Shown: positions 1 through 11,400 of the stretch, one piece after another
How positions within the stretch are numbered: the first letter of the stretch is position 1
How the letters are laid out: every line of letters starts with the position of its first letter
DNA from: Brachionus koreanus
Taxonomy: Eukaryota; Rotifera; Eurotatoria; Ploima; Brachionidae
Length of the DNA: 30,411 bases
Assembly (NCBI GenBank): GCA_016987375.1
Contig: PJRA01000051.1
Coordinates: 767,645-798,055 of the forward strand
Direction: 5' to 3'
Notes under the pieces: generated by a model
The model's database searches: none
Told to the model about the DNA's origin: nothing
The model's input: the letters and a program-made list of their open reading frames with translations, nothing else
Program-made: the position numbers and the translations under genes

Positions 1-109
1 TAATAAAAGCAATAAAAATTTAAAGAAATTTTTTTAAAATTAAAAACGAAAAAAAATAAAGCTGATAAAATTATGATAAAATTTGTTTAGATAATAAAAA
101 GAGAATAAA

Positions 110-1531
110 ATGGATCTAGGAGCTGCAGGTGGAGCCAAAATGATGGAACTATTGGACGACTACATTCAATCGAAGCCGTTTGTGAGCGACGAGCACGTCA
201 AAAGCCTTATAGACAAGTCGATTAAGCTAGGGATGACATGGGAGGTGGTCAAGGAGACCCTGAAGAAATTTCTATCGGCCTACTTTCACAAAAAAAACTA
301 CGCCAACATAGACCTGTATCGGATGGACTTTGGCGAGGTGTTCGACGAGACGCGCTTTTTCGACCAGTTGGTCTTGACCTCGATTCAAATGGAGGGCGGA
401 CGGTCGACGCACGACGACGAGCCGGACGATGAGGGCGACGAGGCGCGCAAAAACTCGCCAAAACAGCAGCAACAGGCCTTTCAGGAGTACTTGACCGCGT
501 CCATGCACCGTCTAAACGACAAGTCGAACCTGCGGCCGATCATTGTGGACGGCAGCGACGTCGCTTTGTCCGCCCAGCAAAACAAGCAGCTGTTCGCGTT
601 GACACGCGTACAAAAAGTAGTCGAATATTTCGACAAGCGTCAGCATCAAATATACGTGATAGTGCCGCAGTGGCGCAAGGAGCAAATAGTGGCCGGCGGA
701 GCGCATCACGTCGCCGACCAGCGCCTTCTCGCCGACATGGAACAGCGCGGCCTAGTCCACTACTCGCCGAGCAAGCGAGTCGGCGGCAAGCGCATGTACT
801 GCGACGACGATTCGTTCATTCTCAATTTGGCCGTGATCAAACAGGCCATTATTGTCTCAAACGACAACTTTAAACGCTTTTTGAATCAACGCGACGAATT
901 CAAGCAAGTAATTGAGGAACGCGTGCTAATGTACTCGTTCATTGAGGACAATTTCATACCGGCCGAAGATCCGCTCGGCAAAAACGGGCCCAGTTTGAGC
1001 AATTTTTTGAGATTTGAATCGTTTCAAAATCAACAGTACATGAAACGTTGTCCGTATAAAAAAAAGTGCACCTATGGGTCCAAGTGTAAATTTTGGCACC
1101 CGGAACGATCGAGCAGCCAGTCGGGCCAGCAGTTCAAGACGGCGTTTCAGTCCGTGCTGGACCAGTCGAGCGAGCAGCGCATGAAACTCGAAATAATACT
1201 GAACGAGCCCGAGGAGTCGACGCTCGCCTCGCAGCTCATCGCCCTCAAGCCGGGCTTTCAGAGCCGCGTCGACAAGGAAAGCTCACTGCTGAGACTGATG
1301 GGCCCTGCCCAGGACAACAGCCGCCACAGCTACTCTCTATTTCCAACCTCTTCTGCCCCGGCCGCCACTGCGTCTCGGGTCAGCCCGGCTCAGCCCAGCG
1401 GCCTTCACGCCAAACTCAAAGACATTCTCGGCGACGAGGCCGAAGTCCAACAGTTTCTCAACAAGTACAAAAACGAGTCCGATGAGGAAAAGCTTTTGTT
1501 CTTGGCCAATGGCTATTCTTTCGATTTTTGA
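110..1531 (+). CDS. ZC3H12: Regnase/MCPIP-like CCCH zinc-finger endoribonuclease (ZC3H12 family), single exon
   Basis: The 473-residue protein has the full ZC3H12 order. Residues 11-60 form an N-terminal UBA-like helical region, 100-122 are acidic/Gln-rich, 141-300 form the NYN/PIN RNase domain, 314-330 a CCCH finger (C-x5-C-x5-C-x3-H), and 432-473 the conserved C-terminal helical domain. Family landmarks are VDGSD (146-150), WRKEQ (188-192), RVGGKR (223-228), SND (250-252) and DPLG..GPSL (287-296). Known members cleave stem-loops in 3'UTRs of mRNAs in the cytoplasm. Metal-binding acids equivalent to D141, D225, D226 and D244 of mammalian Regnase-1 are present (D147, D233, D234, D252). The usual Asn (N144) is Asp150 and the usual D248 is Arg256. 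The ATG at 110 follows an in-frame TAA at 95-97. The gene is intronless and about half G+C by eye, far above its surroundings. Which vertebrate paralogue (A-D) it matches cannot be said. Confidence 0.93.
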   Translation: MDLGAAGGAKMMELLDDYIQSKPFVSDEHVKSLIDKSIKLGMTWEVVKETLKKFLSAYFHKKNYANIDLYRMDFGEVFDETRFFDQLVLTSIQMEGGRSTHDDEPDDEGDEARKNSPKQQQQAFQEYLTASMHRLNDKSNLRPIIVDGSDVALSAQQNKQLFALTRVQKVVEYFDKRQHQIYVIVPQWRKEQIVAGGAHHVADQRLLADMEQRGLVHYSPSKRVGGKRMYCDDDSFILNLAVIKQAIIVSNDNFKRFLNQRDEFKQVIEERVLMYSFIEDNFIPAEDPLGKNGPSLSNFLRFESFQNQQYMKRCPYKKKCTYGSKCKFWHPERSSSQSGQQFKTAFQSVLDQSSEQRMKLEIILNEPEESTLASQLIALKPGFQSRVDKESSLLRLMGPAQDNSRHSYSLFPTSSAPAATASRVSPAQPSGLHAKLKDILGDEAEVQQFLNKYKNESDEEKLLFLANGYSFDF

Positions 1532-1585
1532 CAATTTCCAATTTTTTCCCTTTTTTTTTTTTTTTTTATTTCCATTCATTCATTT

Positions 1586-1613
1586 CACTCACTCACACAC
1601 ACACATCACTCAC
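1586..1613. repeat. CACT/CA microsatellite
   Basis: A run of CACT units passes into CACACACA and back to CACT, with CATT units just before it. Simple repeat in the 3'UTR of the left gene. Confidence 0.7.
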
Positions 1614-1790
1614 GCAAACCATACATGCATACACACATAGACAAATAGACTTTTTAAAATTTTATTATTTGAAGTGGCCCGGTACTTGCTGATATCTATT
1701 TATTTCAGCATATTGAAACGTATTGTTATTTAATAAGAGTAATTAGAAGAATTTAATATTATTTATTATGTGTAAATTACCAACTTATTT

Positions 1791-1796
1791 AATAAA
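1791..1796 (+). terminator. candidate polyadenylation signal of the ZC3H12-like gene
   Basis: This is the first plain AATAAA downstream of the TGA at 1529-1531, followed at once by an A-run. The 3'UTR would be about 270 nt. In sequence this AT-rich, such hexamers also occur by chance. Confidence 0.4.
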
Positions 1797-1974
1797 AAAA
1801 AAAAAAAAGAATTAAAAAATTCGATCTATTTATCAAACGTTTTTTTAGTTAGGCAAAAAAAAATTTTTTAAATTTTTAATTTTTTTTTTGGTTGACTAGA
1901 TCAACGTTATATGCTGTAGTACATGTATGTAGTAGTACATTCACTCTTTGTTGGTAATTTATAGGATTAATTAT

Positions 1975-2005
<31 letters not shown>

Positions 2006-2323
2006 TTAATTTTTTATTTATTTATTTTTTCTATTTCTTTTTTTTTTGAGGGTGATATTTAATTGAGCCCACCCGGTTAAAACCATTATATTTATTTAAT
2101 TTTTATTTTTTTTTTGGATTCAGTATTCTAAAATAGGTTTCGTTTGGGAGCAAAAAAATAATTTTTTTTTTTTTTAATTCTAATTTACTATTTTCAATTT
2201 AAGTTTGGTCTAAGGACTAATTTTTGGACATTTTTTTTTTAAAAAGAAATAAAAATTTAACAATTTTACATTTTTTTTGATAAGAAAAAAAAAAGAAAGC
2301 AAAAAATTTTTTGTTTTTTAAAT

Positions 2324-2329
2324 TTTATT
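2324..2329 (-). terminator. candidate polyadenylation signal of midasin
   Basis: On the minus strand AATAAA begins about seven bases after the TAG stop (2338-2336). This would make a very short 3'UTR, as seems true of the MARCH-type gene too. Other TTTATT motifs further left could serve instead. Confidence 0.35.
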
Positions 2330-2335
2330 TTCAAG

Positions 2336-2473
2336 CTAAGAGTCGACACGGCTCACCATGTCGAACCATTGTTTAAGGGCTTCGATCATAATCAAAGGTA
2401 AAGAGTTTACTTCTCTTAGGCATACGTAGAACGGAAACGGAAAGCTTTCCATGTAGGATTTGATCGCCGGTAT
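2336..2473 (-). CDS. MDN1: midasin exon 6 (C-terminus of the MIDAS/VWA domain)
   Basis: Forty-five codons and a TAG. It encodes the family's C-terminal signature (SYMESFPFPFYV, a short loop, then ALKQWFDMV). The acceptor is GCTTAAG; the nearer CTAG would put a TAA in frame, so it is rejected. The junction with exon 5 is in phase 0. The exon is too short to stand out as an ORF and was found by translating past the donor of exon 5. Confidence 0.9.
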   Translation of the reverse strand: MPAIKSYMESFPFPFYVCLREVNSLPLIMIEALKQWFDMVSRVDS

Positions 2474-5400
2474 CTTAAGCGTTCAGATAAAATTTACACA
2501 GCTAGAGAAATTGAAGAGAAAATAAATTTTTTTCTTACCGGATTGCCAGGGGTGTAGACGGGCATTTTGATGTCATAGATGGACGACGCTGTCTTGTCTG
2601 TTATGTCCAGTATGACGAACACAATGAAAATTCCTTCGACTAGAGCACGCTGCACCGAGCTCTTTACTTTGTCAATGCCTTCGTAGAAGACTCCGCGTCC
2701 GTCTGACAAGATGATTAGTAGTTTTGACACGCCTGTGTTTGAGTTCGTGTTAGAAAACAGTCCAATTGATGTGTCAAGCATCTTTTTTTTTTAAATTATT
2801 ATTTTTTCAAAAATTTTGTTTATTTATTTTTTTGTTTCAAATAAAATGTATTACGAAAATTTAAAATTTTTTTTTATTTTAAAAAAACAATAATTTTATT
2901 TTTTGACAGAATAATCAGCAACAGTGATTAAAAGGACTGCAACAGCTTTGTTTGACTATTTTAATTTTTTTTAAATTTAAAAAAAATTTTTAAATTTAAC
3001 TCTTTTTTTTTTACATATAGAATTAAATAAAATCGAGTTCATATAAATTTAGAAATTTCTCGACTAACTTATCCCACATGCTTAAGTCGCACATTAGTTT
3101 TGATCGAGATTCAAAAAAATTTTAGAACATAGAAAATATAATTTATTTAACTTGGAGTTTACAAGTTTACTAGAGCTTTTTGAAAAATTTTATTTTACTC
3201 GTTGATGGATTTATTTAAAAATTTAGAAAAAAAAAAACAAAAGCGCTCTCATTTAATTTTAATTTTTAGTTTGTTTAAAACCCTCAAGCAAATAATTACT
3301 TTTTACTTTTTAAAATGGCTTAAGCAAATGTTGGAAAAAAAATACTTTTTTTCATTTCTTATTTAAAAAAAAGTATTCATATTAATTAATTAATTTCGAT
3401 TTTAAATAAATTGAAATTAGAAATAAATAAAGCATATTAAAAGAAAAAAAATAAATAGTTTGTTGCACATTTTCTATCAAAAATAAATCTTATCGTTAAT
3501 TTTCTCATCCTCAAATACTTGGTTTTAGTGCCTTTTTTTTTATATAAAAAAATTTTTTTTAGTTAGATAGCACTTTTTGCAGTATTTTTACATGCATTTA
3601 ATAAAAACAAACTTACAGAAATAAAAATTAAATTCTAACATTTAATGTTTACTTTGAAATTAATTTTTACTCAAAATAAATAAGTCATTTTTAAAGCTAT
3701 TGTGAAATTCAGATACAAACAAAACAAAAATTCTTTCTTTTTTGATAAATAAAAATTTACTAAAATAAAATAAATTTTTAACCTCTTTTAATTAAATTTT
3801 TTTTTATTAACTTTCCTTAAAAAAAATCAATTTTTTTATTTATAGTCACAGTTTGCTTAGCTTGTATTTGAGATGCTGAAAGCTGATTCAGAGATATTGC
3901 AAGAGCTCTTGAGCAAGATATGGCGGCAATAAATAATATCAGAGGAGTGATTGAAAGGAGCGAAAGTCAAGCTCCCTAAAAAAGGTAACGAAATAACCTG
4001 TGACAATTGGCGATCACCACTACTAATAGCAAGCAAGACGTTCTGCATCATAAAAAAAATAAAGAATTTCTTGTATGTTATAGTTAAAGAACAACAAGCA
4101 GAATTTATATAAGGAAGATGAGCAATTGACCAGATTTTTATACTTAGAACAAAGTCTGGAATGGAATATGGATCTAGTGTGAGGAAGCACCATCTGCACA
4201 TCAATTGGAACACAGAGAAACATTAAGAATAGACATTTTGAAGCATAGAGTGCCTTTGCTAGACTGCGACCAGTATGGAAATCAAGCAGCTTTAGAAAGA
4301 AACCAAAACTCAAACTGTACAAACTGTAATAAAAGCAACACTGATGTATGTGTGGAAGTGAATGTTTGGGAATGTGGGAATCTGGCAGCTAACACCTTCC
4401 AAATTGGGATAGACTGGCCTGAGACATTAAGAATTAAGAGCCATTTAGTCAATACATTAAGAGCAAAAGGCTGCGATGATTTGGACATATATTTAGAATG
4501 AAAGAAAAAAGGATACTAAAAAAAACACTTCAATGGACACCTCAACGACAACGTAAGCAGTGGAAATCAATCGAAAATCAAAAGTAATGACCATATGCTC
4601 TACAAAGAGTGAAAAGGGAAAAAATCTGGGTTGTTTCTAAAACACAAATCCAGATTAAAAAACAAACAAGTTTAATAATTAAAATATTGGCATATTTTAA
4701 TATATAAAAATTAGAATCTCTCACTTTCAGTAGATTTACACAATTTAAACAAGGTGCACAAGGTTCAACCATAAATGACTAAAAAATTTTAAAAAAAGAA
4801 AGATAAACGACTTTTGTCTCTTGTTTTATTGAACAAAGAATTTAATTTCACTTGTAAATTAAAAGAAGAAATGTTAGTTATAATGCCAGAGGACCTTATG
4901 ACCATTTAGAGCAATTGCTCCATGAAGAATGGTTGAAAATTCCGACTGAAATCTGTAACAATTTGATTTCTTCAATGAAAAAAAGGGTCGACGCTTGCGA
5001 CTAGAATAATTTTGATAATCTAACTTTTTGTGTCATATTTTTGTTCTGTTAAATTTTTTTCTGATTTTCCTTTGATTTGTATTTTTCCAATATTTGAATA
5101 AATAAAAAAGGCGTATGCTAATTCATTTACTAAAATTACTTATTTTTCACCAGTTTTATTTAATTAATATAAATTTACAATTTTTTTTTTAAATAACTCA
5201 ACTGATATAAAAATACAGATTTATGTTAAAAATCAAGTTCACAACTTGTTTTTCTAAACTTTAACTAAATTAAAAAGAATAAGACGTTTTGACAGGCTCA
5301 AAGAAAAAAAATATAAATTTTAGCTGAATGGTTAAAAGATAATTTTAAGCTAACTGATGTCATTATCAAAAAACATCCATATTGTTGTAAAAAATGTTAC

Positions 5401-8400
5401 CAAGCTTTGTTAAAAATGCATTATAAAAATAAAAACATTTTAAAAGAAGCATTAGTAGATAAAAAAAAAGCCAAGTATTGAATTGATAAACAATACTAAT
5501 TACTATTATTATTTTTTATTATTTTCAAAAATAGAAATTTAGAATTGATTTTTTTTATTAAATAATAAAATTTCCACTGCACAATCTAAAAAACCACACT
5601 TGTAATACACTTTCACACACAATTTTAGTTTTTTTTTCTAAGTAAAAAAATTTTTTATTTATAATTTTAATACATATAAGAAAAATTATGATGAATAATA
5701 CAAGTTATGCAAAATTAGCAATTCTTTTTTTTTTCAAGTAATCTTAATTTAAGTTTCAGTAATTTTAGTTAATAAATAATAAATTGTCAATAAAAAATAA
5801 AGAAATAAAAAAAAAAATCTGTTTTTTTAATTTCTTTGATGACGGACAAATCGAAAAACAAAGCATTCCAATGAAAAAAAAAAGCTTGATTCTAACTTTT
5901 TGTGACATGCTGTATTAATAAATATTGTTTTAGATTAAATCAAAAACAATATAAAGTTCTTGTTTAGAATAGCAGTAAAATAAAATTTAAGCAAAAATAA
6001 AAATTGAATTAATCATTCACAAATAAGAGTCCAGTAAGAGCTTGTTTGAAAATTGTGCATGTATGATGTGTATGAGAAATAAAAGAGCAACTAACCTGGG
6101 CTATTTTGGTGCAGTCATCTTTGAAATTAATGCTAGACAAAATGCGTGCTCCCACATCTGAATTGAAGTGCTGATCCAAGCTGTGCAAAAGCTGTACTTG
6201 TTGACCAAAACTCAATAGACCAAATTGTCCAACCTCAAGCAAACTGAACGCATTGGTCAAAGTAGCTATGGTTTCGTAGGCCAATTGCATGCAATGATTA
6301 TCGTTCATGCTAGACGAATTGTCCACGGCTAAAACAACTTGATAGTCGCGCTTATTCGGCTTGGTTCGTCTCAACCAAATTTTGTCTTTTCTATACTCAG
6401 TAGCTATGTACTCGACTACTCGTTTCATATTAAGCCGCTTGCCAGTCTTGTAATCTCCTTTTAATTTAGAACAAACAGTCGGCTCTAAAATAAGCCTCAA
6501 TTGTTCGCACAATTCTCTACTAAGCTGTTGTGTTATGGTCTCGTATTCAAGCCACAATTTAAGAGATTCACACTCAACAATTTGACTAGTGCTAGCTTCT
6601 CTAAATTTGGCCAAATCTTTTTCAACCACATCCCGGTTTATTTCCTCCGATATAGTCAAATTTTCTCTAATTGTTGCAAACAAGCTTTCACTAGGACGCT
6701 CAATTCTCACCGTACTTACATAATCAACTTGCATATCATCATTTTCATCATCCTCCTTGGCCTCTTCACTTTCACGCTCATTTTTTCCACCTTCTTTTTC
6801 CTCATCTCTTATTTTGTTCGCTTTGAGTTGTTTATTCTCTTTTTTCTCCAAATCATTTGGTCTCTCATTGTGCTGTTGATCTATCTTTGGCTCTTGATCA
6901 TCGTCATGACTGCTCGGCTTTTTTTGTTGATCAGTAGCCGCGTCATATACTCTTTGGTCAGACTTTTCCTCTTCACTATTCAAATGTTTAAAATCAACAG
7001 CATTTTCTTGCTCATTTGTTTCACTCTCATTTACCTCTTCATTTTGGTCCAAATCAACAATATTCAAATTTTTCATAGCATCCAATTTTTGTTCATTATC
7101 CACAACTCTATTCTGATTTTTATCTCTCATTCTATTCATAGGCCTATTCGCATCACATTGTTCGTCTAATTGCTTTGACGAATTAACACTAAACTCATTT
7201 TGACCTTGGCCAGATTTAATTTCATTCTCAGCCTGTTGATTCATGTCTATTTCATTGTCATTTTGCTCGTCATTTAACTCCTCGTTTTCGTTGTCTTCAA
7301 CACCGCATGAATTCAACTTTGACTCATTTTCATTCTTATTCTCACTTTCGTTATTAAATCCATAATTTTTACTATTCTCAGCTAAATTTTCTTCTTCATT
7401 CTCTTTTTCATCTTCTTCTGCTTCTTCAACTTCTTGTTGTTGATTTTCTTTCTCATTTTGATCTTCATTATTTTCTGATAAATTTTCAATATCCTCTATT
7501 TGATTTTGTTCAGGCGTAGTTTCCTCTTCATCAGCATTTTTTTCTTGTTCATTTTGCAGCTCGTTTTCCTCAATTTCCTGCTCGCCCAAATTCAAATCTT
7601 GTTCATTTTGTTGTTCATTGTCGGCTTGTTCATCTTGTTCATTATTAAACTCGGCGTCATCATTGTCAATCGTAGGCAAGTCTTGTTCCTTAGCCATAAG
7701 CTCGGACTGATCGTCTAATTTTTGGCCATCATGAATGTCTTCGTCAATGCTTTGATCTTGTTCGTTCTGTTCGTCTGCTTCTTCTTCTTCTTGTTCATTG
7801 TCCTCCTTGTCCCATAGCTGTTGGTCCAAATAGTCCATAGCGTTGTCCACATCGCCCTTTTGGTCATCCAAGTCCTCTTCTTCCTGGTCGTTTTCTTGTT
7901 CAGCCTCGTCCTCTTCTTGCATGTTCACGTCGTCCATTTGAGCCTCAAAGTCCTCGGACATTTCGATGCCTTTCTCTTCTTCTTTTACTTTTTCCTCCTC
8001 TTGGCCGTCTTGTTCTTCTTGTTCTCGTTCTTGCTTGGTCTTTGCATCGTCCAATTGGTCCTCGTTTTCAATCTGATCACTCACATCCTTGGATCCCTGT
8101 CCGTCGCCGAGGCCAGCTGCGTCATCGGTCTCGAATTTTTTACCCTCGGCATCAGTCTCGCCCGACTCTTCGTCTTGTTCAAGCTCTTTGGGCACACTCA
8201 ATCCTTGCTTGTACTCGTCAAACACTTTGATCAGTGTTTCCAGCATTTGACAGCACTTTACATGCATTTGAGACAAATACTGTTCGTATGTGTTAGCATA
8301 GCGGCAAAATATGTCCAAAATACTCTTCAATTTAGACACATGTTCGACAATGTTTGCTCTGTATGATGAAGCACTTAGGTCTAAAATATTCTCTATTTGT

Positions 8401-11400
8401 TTGATTATTGATTTTAATTCAAATAATTTTATGTCATTGGTAAAATTTTGCAAAGACTCTATAGAAAAAAACTGATCACTTTCCAAGTCTTTGATCGAGT
8501 AATTAGAATATTTTTTGTAAAAATTTTCAACAATTTTAAGAAGTTTGGTCTTTGTGCGTTGAACTAATTGTTCAATTGATTCGTGTTGATTGGGTTCATC
8601 AAACGGCTCGTCCAAATGTTGGCTGGCCTCGTCCAAATCGTTTAAGCATTGGGCATAGTATTCATAAAATGGCTCGCAGTGTTTTTTGATCAAGGCGCCT
8701 AGATGATCGAGTGTTTGTCGATCGATCACACAATCGCTAGCCGGATCGCCAAATATAAACTCCAATTTATCAGGATTTTTTTCATCGGGAATCAAATTCA
8801 ACACATTTTGCAAAGCATTTTTAACTTGATCGTATTCGTTTGTGATCCATTTTATTGTTTCACTTTGTCCCAAATTAAATAAATTGTCATAAAAGCACTT
8901 AATTTGTAGCAACAATTTTCTTAGCGTTCTATAAACATACCTAAGCTTAAAAAAGACAGTCGACTTTGTTTTGAGCTCAAATGAACCACTCGATTTGGCT
9001 ATAATTGTCAGTCTAGAATTGATCGAGTCTAGCTTGCATGCATCGAGACTAAACTGAGTCAAACTGAGCCGCTGTGTGTGCAACAAAGAGAACAAGTGAT
9101 TGACAAAGCCGTTGAATTTGTCGACAGGCAAATTGGCTGCTTGCTGATTGGGACTAGTTGCCTTGTAGTCAAAATAGAGACGAGTGCTCAAGTAGAACTC
9201 GTAATGCGAGCCGAGGTGAACTTTTTGGTCCAGTATGACTTGTTCAATTGACGCGTATCTATCGCTCATTATCTGTCCCTTTCGATACGACAGACCCATT
9301 AGGCTCAATCTCTTTATCAAATCGGACATAAACTTAAGCTTCTCCTGATTCAAATACTTGAACTCTTTTTTGTATTTGTCAGCATTTTTTTTATCGCTCA
9401 CAAACTGATTGTTCAATTGGCGCGTCTCTGCGGCCAAGTCGTCAAAACGCTGCCAAACGTTGCCAATAAAACGAGCACAGCTCTTGTTAAACTTGTTATT
9501 CTTGAACTTTTTGTTTAGAATGCGTGCACAAAATTTCTGCATTTTGAGCGCATAGTCAACAGCGTTCGGCTCAATGGCAAACTCGGTGCGCCAAAGTGTG
9601 CGCTTGGCGTCCACCGACAGCGCCCTTGTCAGCTTGAGCCAGTCTATTTCGCTTTTCAAAAAAGTTTTAAACTTTTTTATTGTGCGCACAAAGTGACGAT
9701 TTGACTTGGCTACCGAGTTCTTAATGGACCAGTAGGTGGCCTCCTGCCACTTGTATATGCTGACAAAGTCGGCCAATTCTTTGTCGATTTCGGCTTGTTG
9801 TTTGCCGATTTGACCAGCGATGCCGTCCGCGTACACACTCGAGTAAAAGTTGAACACAGACCAGAGAATTTTGTTCAACGAAGCGCTTTTTTTCGACTCA
9901 AATTTGTCGAATATCAAATGGCAAATTTGAATTGATTTGAGTCGCACAAAAAATTGTCCGATCGGACTCGACACCATAAACTTGTTTAGAGTTGACACCA
10001 AATTATCATGTGACTCGTCTGTTGTCAAATATTCGTGACATGTTGAATAAATGTTAAAAAACCAAACAAAAGCAAACTCTTTTTTTATTTTATTTGTTTC
10101 GTTGTCGCAGCTGTTCATCCATTGCTTTAGCTCGAGTTTGCGCCACTCGACAACCAGCTGATTTAGAGCTTTGAGCTCGGCGTCCAAGCTGACCTCTCGG
10201 CTAGCTATCAGTTGCCACGAATCGGCACGGCCCAGCAACAGCTCAATGCCTGTCAAGTATTTCATTAGCGGGTCGTTTAAGTTAAACGATTCGATTTTTT
10301 TCACTATTTTTGTCAATTCGATTAGAACTGGATTATCGGGCCAATCGTTTAGAACACTGTGTATACGTTTGGTCAATAAGTCGAGACAATTTTTCAACAC
10401 TAGTACTTGTTCACTATTAGCATCGTGGTATATGTCAAAGTATTTGTTCTCTTGTTTCAAATTGACACATGTCGAATAGAACAAATGAGACAATAGAGTG
10501 TTTTTGTTCGAATTTTGCATGACTATTTTGTCACCAATTAGTCTAGTGGCTATGGTGTACGATTTAAAAAATGTGTCTGTTATACATGAATGCTCACAAT
10601 TACAATCGTATACTTTCTCTACTAAATCAAACACTTGTTCGAATAGCAAAATTTCGCTGTCTTTTTTAGCTCTTGTCTCTTTGACTCCTTTTTCATCATC
10701 CAAAACATTTATTTGAATAAATTCGGAGAAATTGTGCTCATAGCTTGGAAATTTGTCCTCGAATTCTTGGTCGTCTAGTTCTTGTTGGATTTTTTCTTGA
10801 CCATACTGTTTGTATTTGTATGCATCGACATGTTCCATTTGGTCCTTTTGATTTTTGTACGCAAAATATTTGCTTTTGAAGTAGTCGCATACTTTTACAA
10901 TTAGAGAGGTCAGGTCTGAGCCAGGCTCGACCAAACCACAATTGACAATGTTCATCAATGCGACCAAGTATGTGTCATCGGACTCGACTGAACTGAGCTT
11001 ATCAGCCAGCTCGCCGTACTGGTCCATGACCGGAAATTGAATTAGACGCTGAGCTAGAGCGTTCTTTTGCACTCTACTCTCTGTGTACATGCAGCTCATG
11101 ACATACCAGACTAGACTAAGGCCTCGCACTGGACCCTCGATCACATCTGCATAGTTGTAATAGCTCTTTAGCTTGTTTATTAGTGTTTCTATTGAACTAA
11201 GCCAATTGTTAAATTGATCAGGCTTGCCGTTATTTAACAATTTAGATATTTGTTCATAGGACAAAAATTGTTTTAGAAAATTTTCCACTTCACTTTTAAT
11301 CAAATAGTAGACTGGTTTATTCAAACGATCGATTAGTTGATTGTCAGAATTTTGTGGTTCGGTGTCAAGACAAATTTTAAGTCGACACACCAAATTTTTG

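Larger units (their letters stand above)
1532..2335. other. intergenic region between two convergent genes
   Basis: No ORF of note. It holds the 3'UTR of the ZC3H12-like gene and the 3' end of midasin. A T-run lies at about 1550-1567, CATT/CACT/CA short tandem repeats at about 1573-1613, and many A and T homopolymers at 1790-2330. Confidence 0.7.
2782..6095 (-). other. midasin intron 4, filled with transposon debris
   Basis: Donor CAG|GTTAGT at 6095; acceptor AG at 2783-2782. 3,314 nt. It contains a decayed LINE reverse transcriptase (3867-4587, opposite strand), the tail of a Tc1-like transposase (4876-5004), an unassigned exon-like ORF (5317-5480) and a Tc1-like terminus near 5890-5913. 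The rest is A/T-rich with nothing I can name. Confidence 0.85.

Noticed and set aside
670..1485. Arg/Pro/Ser-rich ORFs of 67 and 130 codons inside the ZC3H12-like gene
   Set aside because: They are alternative frames of a GC-rich coding region, where stops are rare. Composition is typical of frame shadows.
6009..6095. Extension of midasin exon 4 to the stop after residues VSCSF...LLFVND
   Set aside because: The join TKIAQ to MLDTS at GTTAGT restores the conserved VWA domain. The extension is read-through into intron 4.
6501..8366. Several plus-strand ORFs (up to 222 codons) rich in Phe, Leu and Ile, looking like membrane proteins
   Set aside because: They are antisense to the acidic midasin region. 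Reverse complements of GAA, CAA, GAT and AAT codons give Phe, Leu, Ile and stop-free frames by composition alone.
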